Notes: generated from the sequence alone by a model not told the origin. Shown: positions 24,939 through 34,370, counted from the first letter of the stretch. The stretch is DNA of 64,000 bases from Chitinophaga sp. (GCF_017745275.1 NZ_JAGHZS010000006.1:528042-592041); one strand, 5' to 3'. Translations and numbers: made by a program.

Positions 24939-27050
24939 ATGCAAAGCTTCAGAACAGAACTAGAAAATCCGATTGTACAACAAGATATTATAGACCTGGA
25001 AAAGAAGATTCGCCTGTTCCGCGAAGGCGCTATTACGGACGAAAAATTCCGCAGCCTGCGTTTGGCGAGAGGAGTGTATGGACAACGTCAGCCTGGTGTA
25101 CAAATGGTGCGTATCAAATTACCTTACGGTAAAATGACCCTGCAACAATGGAACCGCATCACCGAAGTTTCTGATGAATATGCAACCAGCAACCTGCACC
25201 TCACCACCCGCCAGGATGTGCAGATTCACTATGTGAGCCTCGATAGAACACCTGAACTCTGGTCAAAACTGGAAGAAGATAGTATCACCATCCGTGAAGC
25301 CTGCGGTAATACTGTTCGTAACATTACTGCCTCAGACCGCGCCGGTATTGATCCGGAAGAACCATTTGACGTAACACCATACGCAGATGCTACCTTCCGC
25401 TATTTTCTCCGCAACCCGGTAAGCCAGGAAATGGGACGTAAAATAAAAATCTCTTTTTCCTCTTCCGAGAAAGATACTGCCTGGTCATTTATGCACGACT
25501 TTGGCATGATCCCTAAAGTTAAAATCATAGACGGCAAAGAAGTACGCGGCTTCAAAGTATTGGTAGGCGGCGGTTTGGGCGCACAACCCTTTCTCGCTAA
25601 AACGGTATACGAATTCCTCGAAGCAGATTTGCTCATCCCTTATATAGAAAATGTACTGCGCGTATTTGATCGCTACGGCGAAAGAACCAGCAGGAACAAA
25701 GCTCGCATGAAGTTCCTGATCCAGAAAATAGGTATCGAGGAATTTGAGCGACTGGTTAAAGAAGAATATAAAGCGGTAAAAGTAAAAAGCGTGCCTATTG
25801 ATGCAGATGCCTGGGTAGCCACTGCTCCTCCGCAAGTTGGTACTGTACCTGCTTATACCATCAAGGATCCGAAGAAATACGAAGCATGGAAAATCACCAA
25901 CGTCTTCGAACAAAAGCAAAAAGGCTATTTCGGTGCATACGTGAAAATCACCCTGGGCAACATTGGCTCCGCTATCAGTCGTCAGTTGATTGAAGCGTTG
26001 CGTCCCGTGATTGCAGACGATGTACGCGTTACCGCCAACCAGGGCCTGCTGCTCAAATACATACTGCCAGAGCACCTGCCATATGTATACAGCGCATTGG
26101 AAGCCGCTGGTTTCGCAGAACCAGGATTCGACAGCATCGCCGACATTACTGCCTGCCCTGGTACGGATACCTGTAACCTCGGTATCTCCAGCAGCACTGG
26201 TATCGCGAAAGTGCTGGAAGATGTTATAAAGGATGAATTTCCCGACCTGGTGTATAATAAAGACATCAAAATTAAGATCAGCGGATGCATGAACTCCTGC
26301 GGCCAGCATGGTATTGCCAGCATCGGCTTCCACGGTAGCTCCATGAAGAGCGGTGGTAAAGTATTACCAGCCCTGCAGGTACTGCTGGGTGGTGGTATTG
26401 TGGGAGATGGTGTTGGCCGTGTAGCAGATAAGGTGATAAAAGTTCCCAGCCGCCGCGGTCCGGACGTATTACGCAGTTTGCTGCACGACTACGAAATCAA
26501 TGGCGGCGAACACGAACTGTTCAATGAATATTACGATCGCCAGGGCGAAAAATATTTCTACGAGCTGCTGAAACCTTTGGCAGATCTCACTACCCTCACC
26601 GCCGGCGACTTTGTTGACTGGGGCCAGGCACAGGATTACGCCACAGCCATTGGCGTCGGAGAGTGTGCGGGGGTAATCATCGACCTGGTAGCCACCCTGC
26701 TGCTGGAAGCGGAAGAAAAGATAGAACTGGCCAGTGCTGCCATCATCAACGGTGCTTATGCCGATGGTATCTATCATACCTACTCTTCTTTTGTACAAGG
26801 TGCAAAAGCCCTGCTGCTGGGAGAAGGCGTAAGCGGTAATACGCAGATTGGTATTATCAACGACTTCGATAAACACTTTGTTGCTACCGGTAAATTCAGC
26901 TTCGATCCCGACTTTAAATCAACTGTATTGCAGATTAACGGGAACGAGCCTACGGAAAGTTTCGCTAAAACTTATTTCGAACAGGCACATGCTTTTTACA
27001 AAGCAGCACAGGCGTATCGTCAGAAGTCCAGCGAATTGGTACAGGCGTAA
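24939..27050 (+). CDS. Siroheme-dependent sulfite (nitrite) reductase with C-terminal HEPN-like extension
   Basis: Catalyses six-electron reduction of sulfite to sulfide (or nitrite to ammonia) with siroheme and a 4Fe-4S cluster. From ATG 24939 it has 703 residues; the longer frame from 24765 overlaps the leader and attenuator and is rejected. Two ferredoxin-like/NiR-SiR repeats are visible. Siroheme-cluster cysteines are C406, C412 (CPGTDTC) and C450, C454 (CMNSC). After about residue 545 comes an extra helical domain (FYELLKPLADL ... ELASAAIINGAYADGIYHTYSSFVQGAKALLL) that looks like HEPN. The adjoining siroheme genes and the Cys-rich leader favour assimilatory sulfite reduction over nitrite. 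Confidence 0.88.
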   Translation: MQSFRTELENPIVQQDIIDLEKKIRLFREGAITDEKFRSLRLARGVYGQRQPGVQMVRIKLPYGKMTLQQWNRITEVSDEYATSNLHLTTRQDVQIHYVSLDRTPELWSKLEEDSITIREACGNTVRNITASDRAGIDPEEPFDVTPYADATFRYFLRNPVSQEMGRKIKISFSSSEKDTAWSFMHDFGMIPKVKIIDGKEVRGFKVLVGGGLGAQPFLAKTVYEFLEADLLIPYIENVLRVFDRYGERTSRNKARMKFLIQKIGIEEFERLVKEEYKAVKVKSVPIDADAWVATAPPQVGTVPAYTIKDPKKYEAWKITNVFEQKQKGYFGAYVKITLGNIGSAISRQLIEALRPVIADDVRVTANQGLLLKYILPEHLPYVYSALEAAGFAEPGFDSIADITACPGTDTCNLGISSSTGIAKVLEDVIKDEFPDLVYNKDIKIKISGCMNSCGQHGIASIGFHGSSMKSGGKVLPALQVLLGGGIVGDGVGRVADKVIKVPSRRGPDVLRSLLHDYEINGGEHELFNEYYDRQGEKYFYELLKPLADLTTLTAGDFVDWGQAQDYATAIGVGECAGVIIDLVATLLLEAEEKIELASAAIINGAYADGIYHTYSSFVQGAKALLLGEGVSGNTQIGIINDFDKHFVATGKFSFDPDFKSTVLQINGNEPTESFAKTYFEQAHAFYKAAQAYRQKSSELVQA

Positions 27051-27080
27051 TTATTCATTCATCAACACAAAAACCGACTC

Positions 27081-27857
27081 ATGCAAAATATACAACCCAA
27101 ACTCACATTGATAGGTGCAGGCCCAGGCGATCCGGAATTGATCACTGTTAAAGGGTTAAAAGCCATTCAAAACGCCAGAGTAATCCTTTATGACGCATTG
27201 TCCAGCAACGAACTGCTGGACCATGCGCCGGCTAACTGCCTTCGCCGGTTTGTAGGTAAGCGCGCAGGCATGCACGTTTATTCACAGGATGAAATAAACA
27301 GGATGATTGTAAAATATGCATTGACCTATGGCAGCGTGGTACGCCTGAAAGGGGGCGACTCGTTTGTATTTGGTCGTGGTCAGGAAGAAATTGCTTTTGC
27401 ACAACAGTTCGGGATTACCGCGGAAGTAATTCCCGGGATTTCCAGCGCCATTTCAGTACCGGGTGTGAACAAAATTCCGGTAACGGCGCGCAATGTCAGC
27501 GAAGGTTTTTGGGTAATTACCGGGAACACACAGAACGGCAATTTATCCCGCGACCTGGACCATGCCATCAGTGCTAACACCACCGTGATAATCCTGATGG
27601 GAATGAGTAAATTAGCAGAAATTGCACAGATCTACAGCGCAGCAGGAAAAGGGAAAACCCCTGCCGCTATTATCCAGAATGGTACATTGCCCACTCAGAA
27701 AATGGGCGTAGGTAACGTGGCCGACCTGCTGGAAATAGCCGCTACGCACGATCTGCACAACCCTGCGGTATTGGTAATCGGTGAAGTAGTGAGCTTCCAC
27801 GAAGCATTCCAGGCCTTAAAAAGCAAGGTGTCAGAAGAACTTAAAATTGCCGTATAA
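27081..27857 (+). CDS. cobA: Uroporphyrinogen-III C-methyltransferase
   Basis: SAM-dependent methylase that makes precorrin-2, the first branch step to siroheme. The 258-residue single-domain protein has the tetrapyrrole methylase signatures VTLIGAGPGDPELITVKG-like start, VRLKGGDSFVFGRGQEE and the PGISSAISVPGVNKIPVTAR loop. It lacks the CysG N-terminal half, which here is the next gene; the two overlap by one base (TAATG). Product made here goes to the sulfite reductase encoded upstream. Confidence 0.94.
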   Translation: MQNIQPKLTLIGAGPGDPELITVKGLKAIQNARVILYDALSSNELLDHAPANCLRRFVGKRAGMHVYSQDEINRMIVKYALTYGSVVRLKGGDSFVFGRGQEEIAFAQQFGITAEVIPGISSAISVPGVNKIPVTARNVSEGFWVITGNTQNGNLSRDLDHAISANTTVIILMGMSKLAEIAQIYSAAGKGKTPAAIIQNGTLPTQKMGVGNVADLLEIAATHDLHNPAVLVIGEVVSFHEAFQALKSKVSEELKIAV

Positions 27858-28450
27858 TGGAAGAAAACCAATTATTCCCGGTGTTTTTCAAATTGCACCG
27901 CCTGCATGTACTCGTAGTAGGCGGTGGAAATATCGGACTGGAAAAAGCCAATGCCATGCTGGAGAATTGCCCTGATGCAACCATCACCATCGTGTCATTG
28001 GATTTTTTGCCTGAACTGAAAGCACTGACACGCCAGTATCCTAATATTGCCCTGGTGCAGAAATCCTTTTCCTGCGGCGATTTGCTGGGGAAAGACCTGG
28101 TAATAGCTGCTACCAACGACAAAACCTTTAATTATCATGTTTGGGAGAAAGCCAAATGCAGCAAAGTGCTGATCAATGTGGCCGACACACCGGAGTTATG
28201 TGATTTTTATCTGGGCTCTATTGTCAGGAAAGGAAATCTTAAAATCGCCATCTCTACCAATGGTAAATCACCTACCATTGCCAAACGCCTCAAACAGGTA
28301 TTGCAGGAAGCTATTCCGGATACACTGGATGAAGTCCTCAACAAATTATCACTGATCCGTGATAAATTATCCGGCGATTTTGCCAGCAAGGTCAGGAAGC
28401 TGAACAGCATTACAGATGTGCTGGTAAAGCCCGAAAGTGAAGAAGTATAA
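27857..28450 (+). CDS. Precorrin-2 dehydrogenase / siroheme synthase (Met8/CysG-N type)
   Basis: A 197-residue protein matching the NAD-binding half of CysG: LFPVFFKLHRLHVLVVGGGNIGLEKA Rossmann start, then VIAATNDKTFNYHVWEKA and NVADTPELCDFYLGSIVRKGNLKIAISTNGKSP. It oxidises precorrin-2 to sirohydrochlorin; Met8-type proteins can also insert iron, and no separate chelatase gene is visible here. Translationally coupled to cobA. The gene ends two bases before the convergent DUF488 gene. Confidence 0.92.
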   Translation: MEENQLFPVFFKLHRLHVLVVGGGNIGLEKANAMLENCPDATITIVSLDFLPELKALTRQYPNIALVQKSFSCGDLLGKDLVIAATNDKTFNYHVWEKAKCSKVLINVADTPELCDFYLGSIVRKGNLKIAISTNGKSPTIAKRLKQVLQEAIPDTLDEVLNKLSLIRDKLSGDFASKVRKLNSITDVLVKPESEEV

Positions 28451-28451
28451 G

Positions 28452-28793
28452 TTACTTTTTTAGCAGCGACAATAGTACCTGCGCCTGGTTGTTTGTTTTA
28501 TCTTTTGCCCCGTAGACTAACGTTACCCGATGATGTTGCGCTCTTTGCTTTATAGCAGCCAACAAATCTTTTTTCTCCTGTAATTCCTGCAAATATTTCG
28601 TTTTGAATTCAGCAAACCGTGTGGTATCATGGTGAAACCATTCACGTAGTTCGTTGCTGGGCGCTATTTCTTTGGCCCATTCATCTACATGTGCTTTTTC
28701 TTTGGTGAGCCCTCTTGGCCAGAGCCGGTCTACCAGTATGCGGTAGCCGTCGGAGTCTGCATAGTCGTCGTATACGCGTTTAATCTGTATCAT
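28452..28793 (-). CDS. DUF488 family protein (YeaO-like)
   Basis: A 113-residue protein with the DUF488 signature: IQIKRVYDD...GYRILVDRLWPRGLTKEKA, WAKEIAPSNELREWFHHD and a C-terminal VTLVYGAKDKTNNQA. The family's biochemical role is unsettled. Lies convergent and almost touching the siroheme gene, with no room for a terminator between them. Confidence 0.85.
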   Translation of the reverse strand: MIQIKRVYDDYADSDGYRILVDRLWPRGLTKEKAHVDEWAKEIAPSNELREWFHHDTTRFAEFKTKYLQELQEKKDLLAAIKQRAQHHRVTLVYGAKDKTNNQAQVLLSLLKK

Positions 28794-28871
28794 ATTTTTA
28801 TTAACGCATACTGCAACAGGATTGTTTTTTCCAATTCATAAGAGTGAAGAAAATTAAATATCATTGTAGCT

Positions 28872-29525
28872 ATGAATCATCAACAAATTATAGCAGCTAC
28901 AGTAGATTATGTGAAGAAGGAATTGGCAGGCGCAGAAGGAGGCCACGACTGGTGGCATATTTACAGGGTATGGCAACAAGCCAGGCATATTGCGGCAAAA
29001 GAAACCGTGAATCAACTGGTGGTAGAGTTAGGGGCGTTATTGCACGATATCGCGGATTCAAAATTTCACAACGGCGATGAGAACATAGGCCCCGCTAAGG
29101 CAGTGGCTTTTCTGCAATCGCTGGAGGTGCCCGCCGATATTATTACCGCTGTAGAAAACATTATCCGTCACATTTCATTTAAAGGCGGTAACCAGGAAGT
29201 AAAATATTATTCAACAGAGTTAGCCGTGGTGCAGGATGCAGACAGGCTCGATGCCATTGGTGCCATGGGAATTGCGCGGGCATTCAATTACGGCGGATTT
29301 AAAAACAGGGCCATCTATGATCCTGCTGTACAGCCGAACTTAAATATGACGAAGGAAGAATATAAAAATAGTACGGCGCCTACCATTACCCATTTTTACG
29401 AGAAGTTATTACTGCTGAAAGACAGAATGAATACAAATACCGGCAGGGAGCTGGCTGAAGAAAGACACGCTTTTATGGAAGTTTTCCTGGAGCGGTTTTA
29501 TAAAGAATGGGAAGGAGAGCTATAA
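28872..29525 (+). CDS. HD-domain phosphohydrolase
   Basis: A 217-residue HD-superfamily protein of the YedJ-like group: HDWWHIYRVW, then LGALLHDIADSKFH with the HD pair, further metal ligands near IIRHISFKGG, and VQDADRLDAIGAMGIARAFNYGG. Such enzymes hydrolyse nucleotides or phosphoesters; the substrate is not known. The ATG at 28872 fits the conserved start. Confidence 0.87.
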   Translation: MNHQQIIAATVDYVKKELAGAEGGHDWWHIYRVWQQARHIAAKETVNQLVVELGALLHDIADSKFHNGDENIGPAKAVAFLQSLEVPADIITAVENIIRHISFKGGNQEVKYYSTELAVVQDADRLDAIGAMGIARAFNYGGFKNRAIYDPAVQPNLNMTKEEYKNSTAPTITHFYEKLLLLKDRMNTNTGRELAEERHAFMEVFLERFYKEWEGEL

Positions 29526-29542
29526 TTTGTTTTACTATTATG

Positions 29543-29648
29543 CTGATTTTTATTATATGATTTTGAAAGATATTTAAAAGATAAAGGGAGATGGAAACAA
29601 ACTGTTTCCATCTCCCTTTATCTTTTAATATCAAATTCTGAAAATCAG
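29543..29648. repeat. Nested inverted repeat of the AATCAGTnTAATC family, copy 2, with terminator core
   Basis: A perfect 25-bp inner stem (29574-29598 with 29604-29628) has a 5-base loop and arms containing AAAGGGAGATGGAAAC. It sits inside an outer pair CTGATTTT (29543-29550) / AAAATCAG (29641-29648) that continues as AATCAGTATAATCAGG. Located between the convergent HD and thioesterase genes; a bidirectional terminator role is likely. Inner and outer motifs recur near 50558-50660. Confidence 0.88.
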
Positions 29649-29691
29649 TATAATCAGGAAAGAGAATCCGCCGAAGGCGGATATGTTCCAA

Positions 29692-30216
29692 CTAGATTTT
29701 TTCGAAGAACAGTGCTTTTAATTCATCTGCATCTTCCGGTTTCATTTTACCACCAAGTATCAACCTGAGCTGACGGCGGCGCAAAGCGCCTTCATATAAT
29801 TTTTTTTCTTCTTCTGTATCGGTGATAATACCAGGCACCGGCCGGGAGTTACCATTAGGATCGAGGGCTACAAATGTCATGAAGGCTTCATTGGATTTAT
29901 AGCGGTATTGCTGCACAGGATCTTCTCCCCACACTCTCATATGTACTTCCATAGAAGTATTGAAGGCACGGCTTACTTTAGATTCAATATGTACCACATT
30001 GCCCAGCTTAATGGGATTTTCGAAAGATATATTGTCTACGGAAGCAGTTACTACCGGCGCACTGCAGTGTTTCATGCAGGCCAGTGCCGCTGCGATGTCC
30101 ATCCAGTACATCAAACGACCGCCCATCAGGTTGCCGAATGTATTGGTATCATTCGGTAAAACCAGTTCAGTCATTTGTATCAGCGAGTCTTGAGCTCTCT
30201 TTGGCGTTAAAGTCAT
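29692..30216 (-). CDS. Acyl-CoA thioesterase (hotdog fold)
   Basis: A 174-residue YciA/ACOT-like thioesterase. Hotdog signatures: NTFGNLMGGRLMYWMDIAAALACMKH with the catalytic region, VTASVDNISFENPIKLGNVVHI, and the strand METHMRV-like SMEVHMRVWGED. Hydrolyses acyl-CoA to free acid and CoA; chain-length preference cannot be read. A charged C-terminal tail is usual. A minus-strand -7 box (TAAATTTG, 30236-30243) lies 20 bases upstream. Confidence 0.9.
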   Translation of the reverse strand: MTLTPKRAQDSLIQMTELVLPNDTNTFGNLMGGRLMYWMDIAAALACMKHCSAPVVTASVDNISFENPIKLGNVVHIESKVSRAFNTSMEVHMRVWGEDPVQQYRYKSNEAFMTFVALDPNGNSRPVPGIITDTEEEKKLYEGALRRRQLRLILGGKMKPEDADELKALFFEKI

Positions 30217-30235
30217 CTTTTATGTATTTCGGACG

Positions 30236-30243
30236 CAAATTTA
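30236..30243 (-). promoter_or_regulatory. -7 box of the thioesterase gene
   Basis: Minus-strand TAAATTTG, an exact TAnnTTTG, about 20 bases before the ATG. Confidence 0.45.
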
Positions 30244-30419
30244 CAGTTTATATATTTATAGTAGTGCTGTCATTTCCAGAACAATGCTACCCGATAAAGG
30301 TTTTTAACAAATAATTTCCTGTACTTGAAAAATCTTTAAAACGCCCTGTAGATAAGTGATGAGAGCTGAAGATATTCTCCCAAAAATTAACAAACAAATA
30401 AAGCGATTTGGTAAAAAAC

Positions 30420-30449
30420 TTGGGAGCGATGCAAATTTGTGTAACTTTG
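30420..30449 (+). promoter_or_regulatory. Promoter of pyrG
   Basis: TTG (30420-30422), 19-base spacer, TAACTTTG (30442-30449): a full match to the Bacteroidota housekeeping promoter. The start near 30455 leaves a leader of about 95 bases before the pyrG ATG at 30551. The rest of the 30217-30550 spacer shows no gene. Confidence 0.8.
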
Positions 30450-30550
30450 CATGACCTTCGGAAGTTGTTTACTTGATCGGTTATACACCAAATGCAGTCC
30501 GGCACTTCCCCGTTTATAGGTCAAGTATTCTTAGCAGAATTTTAGTTTTT

Positions 30551-32197
30551 ATGGCAAAATATATCTTCGTTACAGGAGGTGTTACTTCCTCTTTGGGTAA
30601 AGGAATTATAGCTGCCTCGCTTGCAAAATTATTGCAGGCACGCGGCTTTAGAGTGACTATTCAGAAATTTGATCCATATATCAATGTGGATCCGGGAACG
30701 TTAAACCCTTATGAACATGGTGAATGTTATGTAACGGAAGATGGCGCAGAAACCGATCTGGATCTTGGACATTATGAGCGTTTCTTGAATACGCCTACGT
30801 CTCAGGCCAATAATGTTACTACTGGTCGTATTTATCAAACAGTGATCAACAAGGAAAGAGAAGGAGCCTACCTGGGTAAAACCGTACAGGTAATCCCTCA
30901 CATTACGGACGAAATCAAACGCCGTATCCTCTTGTTAGGTAAAGATGGTAAGTTCGATATCGTGATCACAGAGCTGGGTGGTACTGTAGGTGATATTGAG
31001 TCACTCCCTTACATTGAGGCGGTTCGTCAGTTACAATGGGAACTGGGAGAAGAAGATTGCCTGGTAGTGCACCTGACCCTTATCCCGTATCTGCGCGCAG
31101 CCAAAGAGCTGAAAACCAAACCAACGCAACACTCTGTGCGCCTCCTCAGCGAATATGGCGTACATCCCGATATTATCGTTTGCCGTACAGAAGAACCGCT
31201 GTACCGCGATCTGAAGAAGAAAATCGCCCTCTTCTGTAATGTACAGGTAGATGCCGTTATTGAAGCCAATGACGTACCTACTATCTACGAAGTACCCCTG
31301 GAAATGATGCGCGAGAAACTGGATGTTTCCGTGTTGAAAAGACTGGGCTTACCGGTGGAAAAAGAACCGGAACTGGCCAAATGGCGCGAATTCCTGGATA
31401 AATTGAAATATCCTAAATCCAAGGTAACCATTGGTCTGATCGGTAAATACGTGGAATTACAGGATGCCTATAAGTCAATCCTGGAATCATTTGTACACGC
31501 CGGTTCACTGAATGAGTGTAAGGTAGTGGTACAAAATATCCACTCCGAACACCTCACCCCGGAAAATGTATGTGAAAAACTAAAGAACCTGGATGGTCTC
31601 CTAGTAGCGCCAGGCTTCGGTCACCGTGGTATTGAAGGTAAAATCACCGCTATCCAGTATGCCCGCGAAAACCAGCTGCCCTTCTTCGGTATCTGCCTGG
31701 GTATGCAGATGAGCGTGGTAGAATACGCCCGTAATGTACTCGGCTGGAAAGACGCACATTCCGTGGAAATGAACCCTGACACCGCTCACCCGGTGATCAA
31801 CCTCATGGAAGAACAGAAGAAAGTAACCGCGAAAGGTGGTACCATGCGTTTGGGCGCCTATGGCTGTGAACTGACACCTGGCTCCAGGGCAGAAGAAATA
31901 TATGGCAAAACGTCTATCAGCGAAAGACACCGCCACCGCTATGAGTTCAATAATGACTTCATTAAGGATTTCGAAGCAGCAGGACTGGTACTTTCCGGTA
32001 AAAACCCTGAAAGTGGCCTCGTTGAAATCGTGGAGCTGCCGGAACACCCGTTCTTTGTGGGCGTACAATTCCACCCGGAACTGAAAAGCACCGTGGAAAG
32101 CCCTGCGCCGGTATTCGTTTCCTTTATCAAAGCTGCCAAGCAATACGCTGAAAGCAAGAATGGTAAAGCGAAAATGGAAGAGTCCATCGTGAAATAG
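30551..32197 (+). CDS. pyrG: CTP synthase
   Basis: Converts UTP to CTP with glutamine. From ATG 30551 the protein has 548 residues. The synthetase half begins KYIFVTGGVTSSLGKGI with the P-loop-like segment, then FDPYINVDPGTLNPYEHGE and ELGGTVGDIES. The glutamine amidotransferase half (about 290-548) has the PGFGHRGIEGK strand, the nucleophile cysteine in FFGICLGMQMSVVE, and the HPEL histidine-glutamate pair. The in-frame start at 30473 adds 26 residues unlike the family. A large heptamer repeat element begins at its stop codon. Confidence 0.97.
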   Translation: MAKYIFVTGGVTSSLGKGIIAASLAKLLQARGFRVTIQKFDPYINVDPGTLNPYEHGECYVTEDGAETDLDLGHYERFLNTPTSQANNVTTGRIYQTVINKEREGAYLGKTVQVIPHITDEIKRRILLLGKDGKFDIVITELGGTVGDIESLPYIEAVRQLQWELGEEDCLVVHLTLIPYLRAAKELKTKPTQHSVRLLSEYGVHPDIIVCRTEEPLYRDLKKKIALFCNVQVDAVIEANDVPTIYEVPLEMMREKLDVSVLKRLGLPVEKEPELAKWREFLDKLKYPKSKVTIGLIGKYVELQDAYKSILESFVHAGSLNECKVVVQNIHSEHLTPENVCEKLKNLDGLLVAPGFGHRGIEGKITAIQYARENQLPFFGICLGMQMSVVEYARNVLGWKDAHSVEMNPDTAHPVINLMEEQKKVTAKGGTMRLGAYGCELTPGSRAEEIYGKTSISERHRHRYEFNNDFIKDFEAAGLVLSGKNPESGLVEIVELPEHPFFVGVQFHPELKSTVESPAPVFVSFIKAAKQYAESKNGKAKMEESIVK

Positions 32198-32343
32198 GTT
32201 TTAGCCATTAGCTTTTAGCAGAAATGCAGCGGAGAACATATTATAAATGTTCATCTCCGCTGCATTTCTGCTAAAAGCTAAAAGCTAATGGCTAATGGCT
32301 AAAACCTAAAACCTAAAACCTAAAACCTAAAACCTAAAACCTC
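32195..32343. repeat. Heptamer-built hairpin, copy B, with expanded right arm
   Basis: The left arm (about 32197-32235) starts at the pyrG stop and contains one copy each of three 7-mers. The right arm contains the same 7-mers expanded in tandem: CTAAAAG x2, CTAATGG x2 and CTAAAAC x6 (32271-32340). The core ATGCAGCGGAGA / TCTCCGCTGCAT closes the stem. The difference between arms shows that 7-bp units are gained or lost. Confidence 0.92.
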
Positions 32344-32448
32344 CACTGATCCTCAGTTATATACATATTTCCACTACTTATTTATTATTTTAACCGCAAT
32401 TAACAGGGGTTTCACCTAAAAAGCATGGTCAATTCATAAAATCATGCT

Positions 32449-32456
32449 TACCTTTG
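32449..32456 (+). promoter_or_regulatory. -7 box of yidC
   Basis: TACCTTTG, an exact TAnnTTTG, 25 bases before the yidC ATG. There is no TTG at the standard distance. It shows yidC can be transcribed separately from pyrG. Confidence 0.5.
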
Positions 32457-32480
32457 CTGCCTAAATTTTAATTGCATTTC

Positions 32481-34331
32481 ATGGATAGAAATTCGGTCAT
32501 TGGGTTTTTACTGTTGGGCGTTTTGTTGGTAGGATACATATTCTTCAACCAGAAGCAACAGGCAGGAGCCGCAAGGGAAAAAGCCAGGCAAGATTCCATA
32601 GCAGAACTTAATAAGCCTAAAACCATTCCGGCAGATACAGCCAGTCTTGCTGCTGTTGCAAATGGTGGCCAGCTGGATTCAGCGCATCAGGCCATGTTGA
32701 GCGGAGAGTTCGGTACTTTCGCCGCTGCTGCTACCGGCAATGTGCAAACCTCCGTATTGGAAAATGATGTGGTGAAAATCACCTTCTCCAATAAAGGCGG
32801 ACAACCATCTACTGTTCAACTGAAACAATATAAAACGTATGAAGGCGCCCCACTGATGTTAGTGGAAGGCTCTTTTAACCGTTTATCTGTGGAAGTACCG
32901 GCCAGCGTAACCAAAGTACTGAACAGCGCTGACCTGTTCTTTACCGCCGGACAACCCCAGGAACTGGCAGGTGGGGCTAAATCTATCGCCTACCGCCTCA
33001 ATACCAGCAATCCTAACGCTTACCTGGAATTCATTTACTCCCTGAAACCCGGCAGCTATGTGGTAGATTATACCATTCACGCAGTGGGTCTGCAAGGACT
33101 GCTCCCTGGTAATCAGAATTACCTGAACCTCCAATGGAACAGCCAGGAAGACAAACAGGAGCATGATATGCAGAATGAGCGCCTGAACAACCAGGTGCAC
33201 TACATGCAGGAACATGATAAACACGACTACTTCACCCTGAACCGCACCAGCCACGAAAAACTGGAGAAGAAACTGAAATGGGTGAGCGTGAAACAACAGT
33301 TCTTCAACACTACCCTCATCGCTAAAAATGATCTTTTCAATAACGCGGATGTAAATACCAAAGTACCGGAAAGCCCGAATATTGTAGGCCAAACCTTCAC
33401 CACTATTCAGATTCCGTACAACCGCGCCAATGATTTCTCTTTCCCGGTGGAAATTTATTATGGTCCTAACCATTATAAAACACTGAAATCATTTGATATT
33501 GGTTTGCAGAAAATCATCCCGCTGGGTACTGGTATCTTCGCTTTCGTGAAGTATGTGAACATCTTTATCATTATCCCGGTGTTTAACTTCCTGAGCGGAT
33601 TTATCAGCAACTATGGCGTGATCATCATCCTGCTCACCATCTTCATTCGCTTACTCATAGCGCCTTTCACTTACCAGAGCTATGTATCACAGGCTAAAAT
33701 GAAAGTGCTGAAACCAGAAATTGACGAGCTGAAAGCGAAGTTTGGTGATGACCAGCAAGGTTTTGGTGTTGAGCAGATGAAACTGTTTAAGAGCGCCGGC
33801 GTAAACCCACTGGGCGGATGTTTACCCGCTTTATTACAGTTGCCGATCCTGGTAGCGATGTATAGCTTCTTCCCATCCTCCATTGAATTACGTCAGGAAA
33901 GCTTCCTGTGGGCAAAGGATTTATCTACTTACGATTCTATTCTGAACCTGCCGTTCAACATACCTTTCTATGGTAATCACATCAGCTTGTTCACCATCCT
34001 GATGACTATCACCAGCTTGATCCTGGCCTTCTACAACCGTGGTATGACCGATCAGAGCAACCCGGTAATGAAGTACATGCCATACGTAATGCCAATTATG
34101 CTGTTGGGTATCTTCAACCGTTTGGCTGCGGCCCTCACTTTCTACTACTTCCTGTCTAACGTGATCAGTATCCTGTTGCAGTTTGTGATCCAGAAGTTTA
34201 TCATCAACCATGATAAAATTCATGCACAAATCCAGGAAAACAAGAAGAAGCCGAAGAGCAAATCCAAATGGCAGGAAAAACTGGAAGAAGTACAGAAGCG
34301 CCAGCAGGAAATGCAACAGAAGAAAAAATAG
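32481..34331 (+). CDS. yidC: Membrane protein insertase YidC
   Basis: Inserts and folds inner-membrane proteins. From ATG 32481 the protein has 616 residues (an in-frame TTG at 32472 would add three). An N-terminal helix (VIGFLLLGVLLVGYIFF) is followed by a large periplasmic beta domain (about 60-345). The conserved five-helix core follows, with NYGVIIILLTIFIRLLIAPFTY, the arginine in the hydrophilic groove, CLPALLQLPILVAMYSFFPSSI, and the last helices. The C-terminus is lysine-rich (KKPKSKSKWQEKLEEVQKRQ), typical of forms that touch the ribosome. Terminator 40 bases downstream. Confidence 0.96.
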   Translation: MDRNSVIGFLLLGVLLVGYIFFNQKQQAGAAREKARQDSIAELNKPKTIPADTASLAAVANGGQLDSAHQAMLSGEFGTFAAAATGNVQTSVLENDVVKITFSNKGGQPSTVQLKQYKTYEGAPLMLVEGSFNRLSVEVPASVTKVLNSADLFFTAGQPQELAGGAKSIAYRLNTSNPNAYLEFIYSLKPGSYVVDYTIHAVGLQGLLPGNQNYLNLQWNSQEDKQEHDMQNERLNNQVHYMQEHDKHDYFTLNRTSHEKLEKKLKWVSVKQQFFNTTLIAKNDLFNNADVNTKVPESPNIVGQTFTTIQIPYNRANDFSFPVEIYYGPNHYKTLKSFDIGLQKIIPLGTGIFAFVKYVNIFIIIPVFNFLSGFISNYGVIIILLTIFIRLLIAPFTYQSYVSQAKMKVLKPEIDELKAKFGDDQQGFGVEQMKLFKSAGVNPLGGCLPALLQLPILVAMYSFFPSSIELRQESFLWAKDLSTYDSILNLPFNIPFYGNHISLFTILMTITSLILAFYNRGMTDQSNPVMKYMPYVMPIMLLGIFNRLAAALTFYYFLSNVISILLQFVIQKFIINHDKIHAQIQENKKKPKSKSKWQEKLEEVQKRQQEMQQKKK

Positions 34332-34370
34332 GATTAATACAATCTGAACAAATCAAACATAATTTTTAGC

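Noticed and set aside
30473..30550. 26-codon N-terminal extension of pyrG
   Set aside because: The CTP synthase family starts at the KYIFVTGG strand directly after the ATG at 30551; the extension follows the mapped promoter too closely and is not family-like.
32271..32340. Tandem 7-mers considered as CRISPR-like or telomere-like array
   Set aside because: Units are 7 bp with no spacers and form one arm of a hairpin; there are no cas genes.
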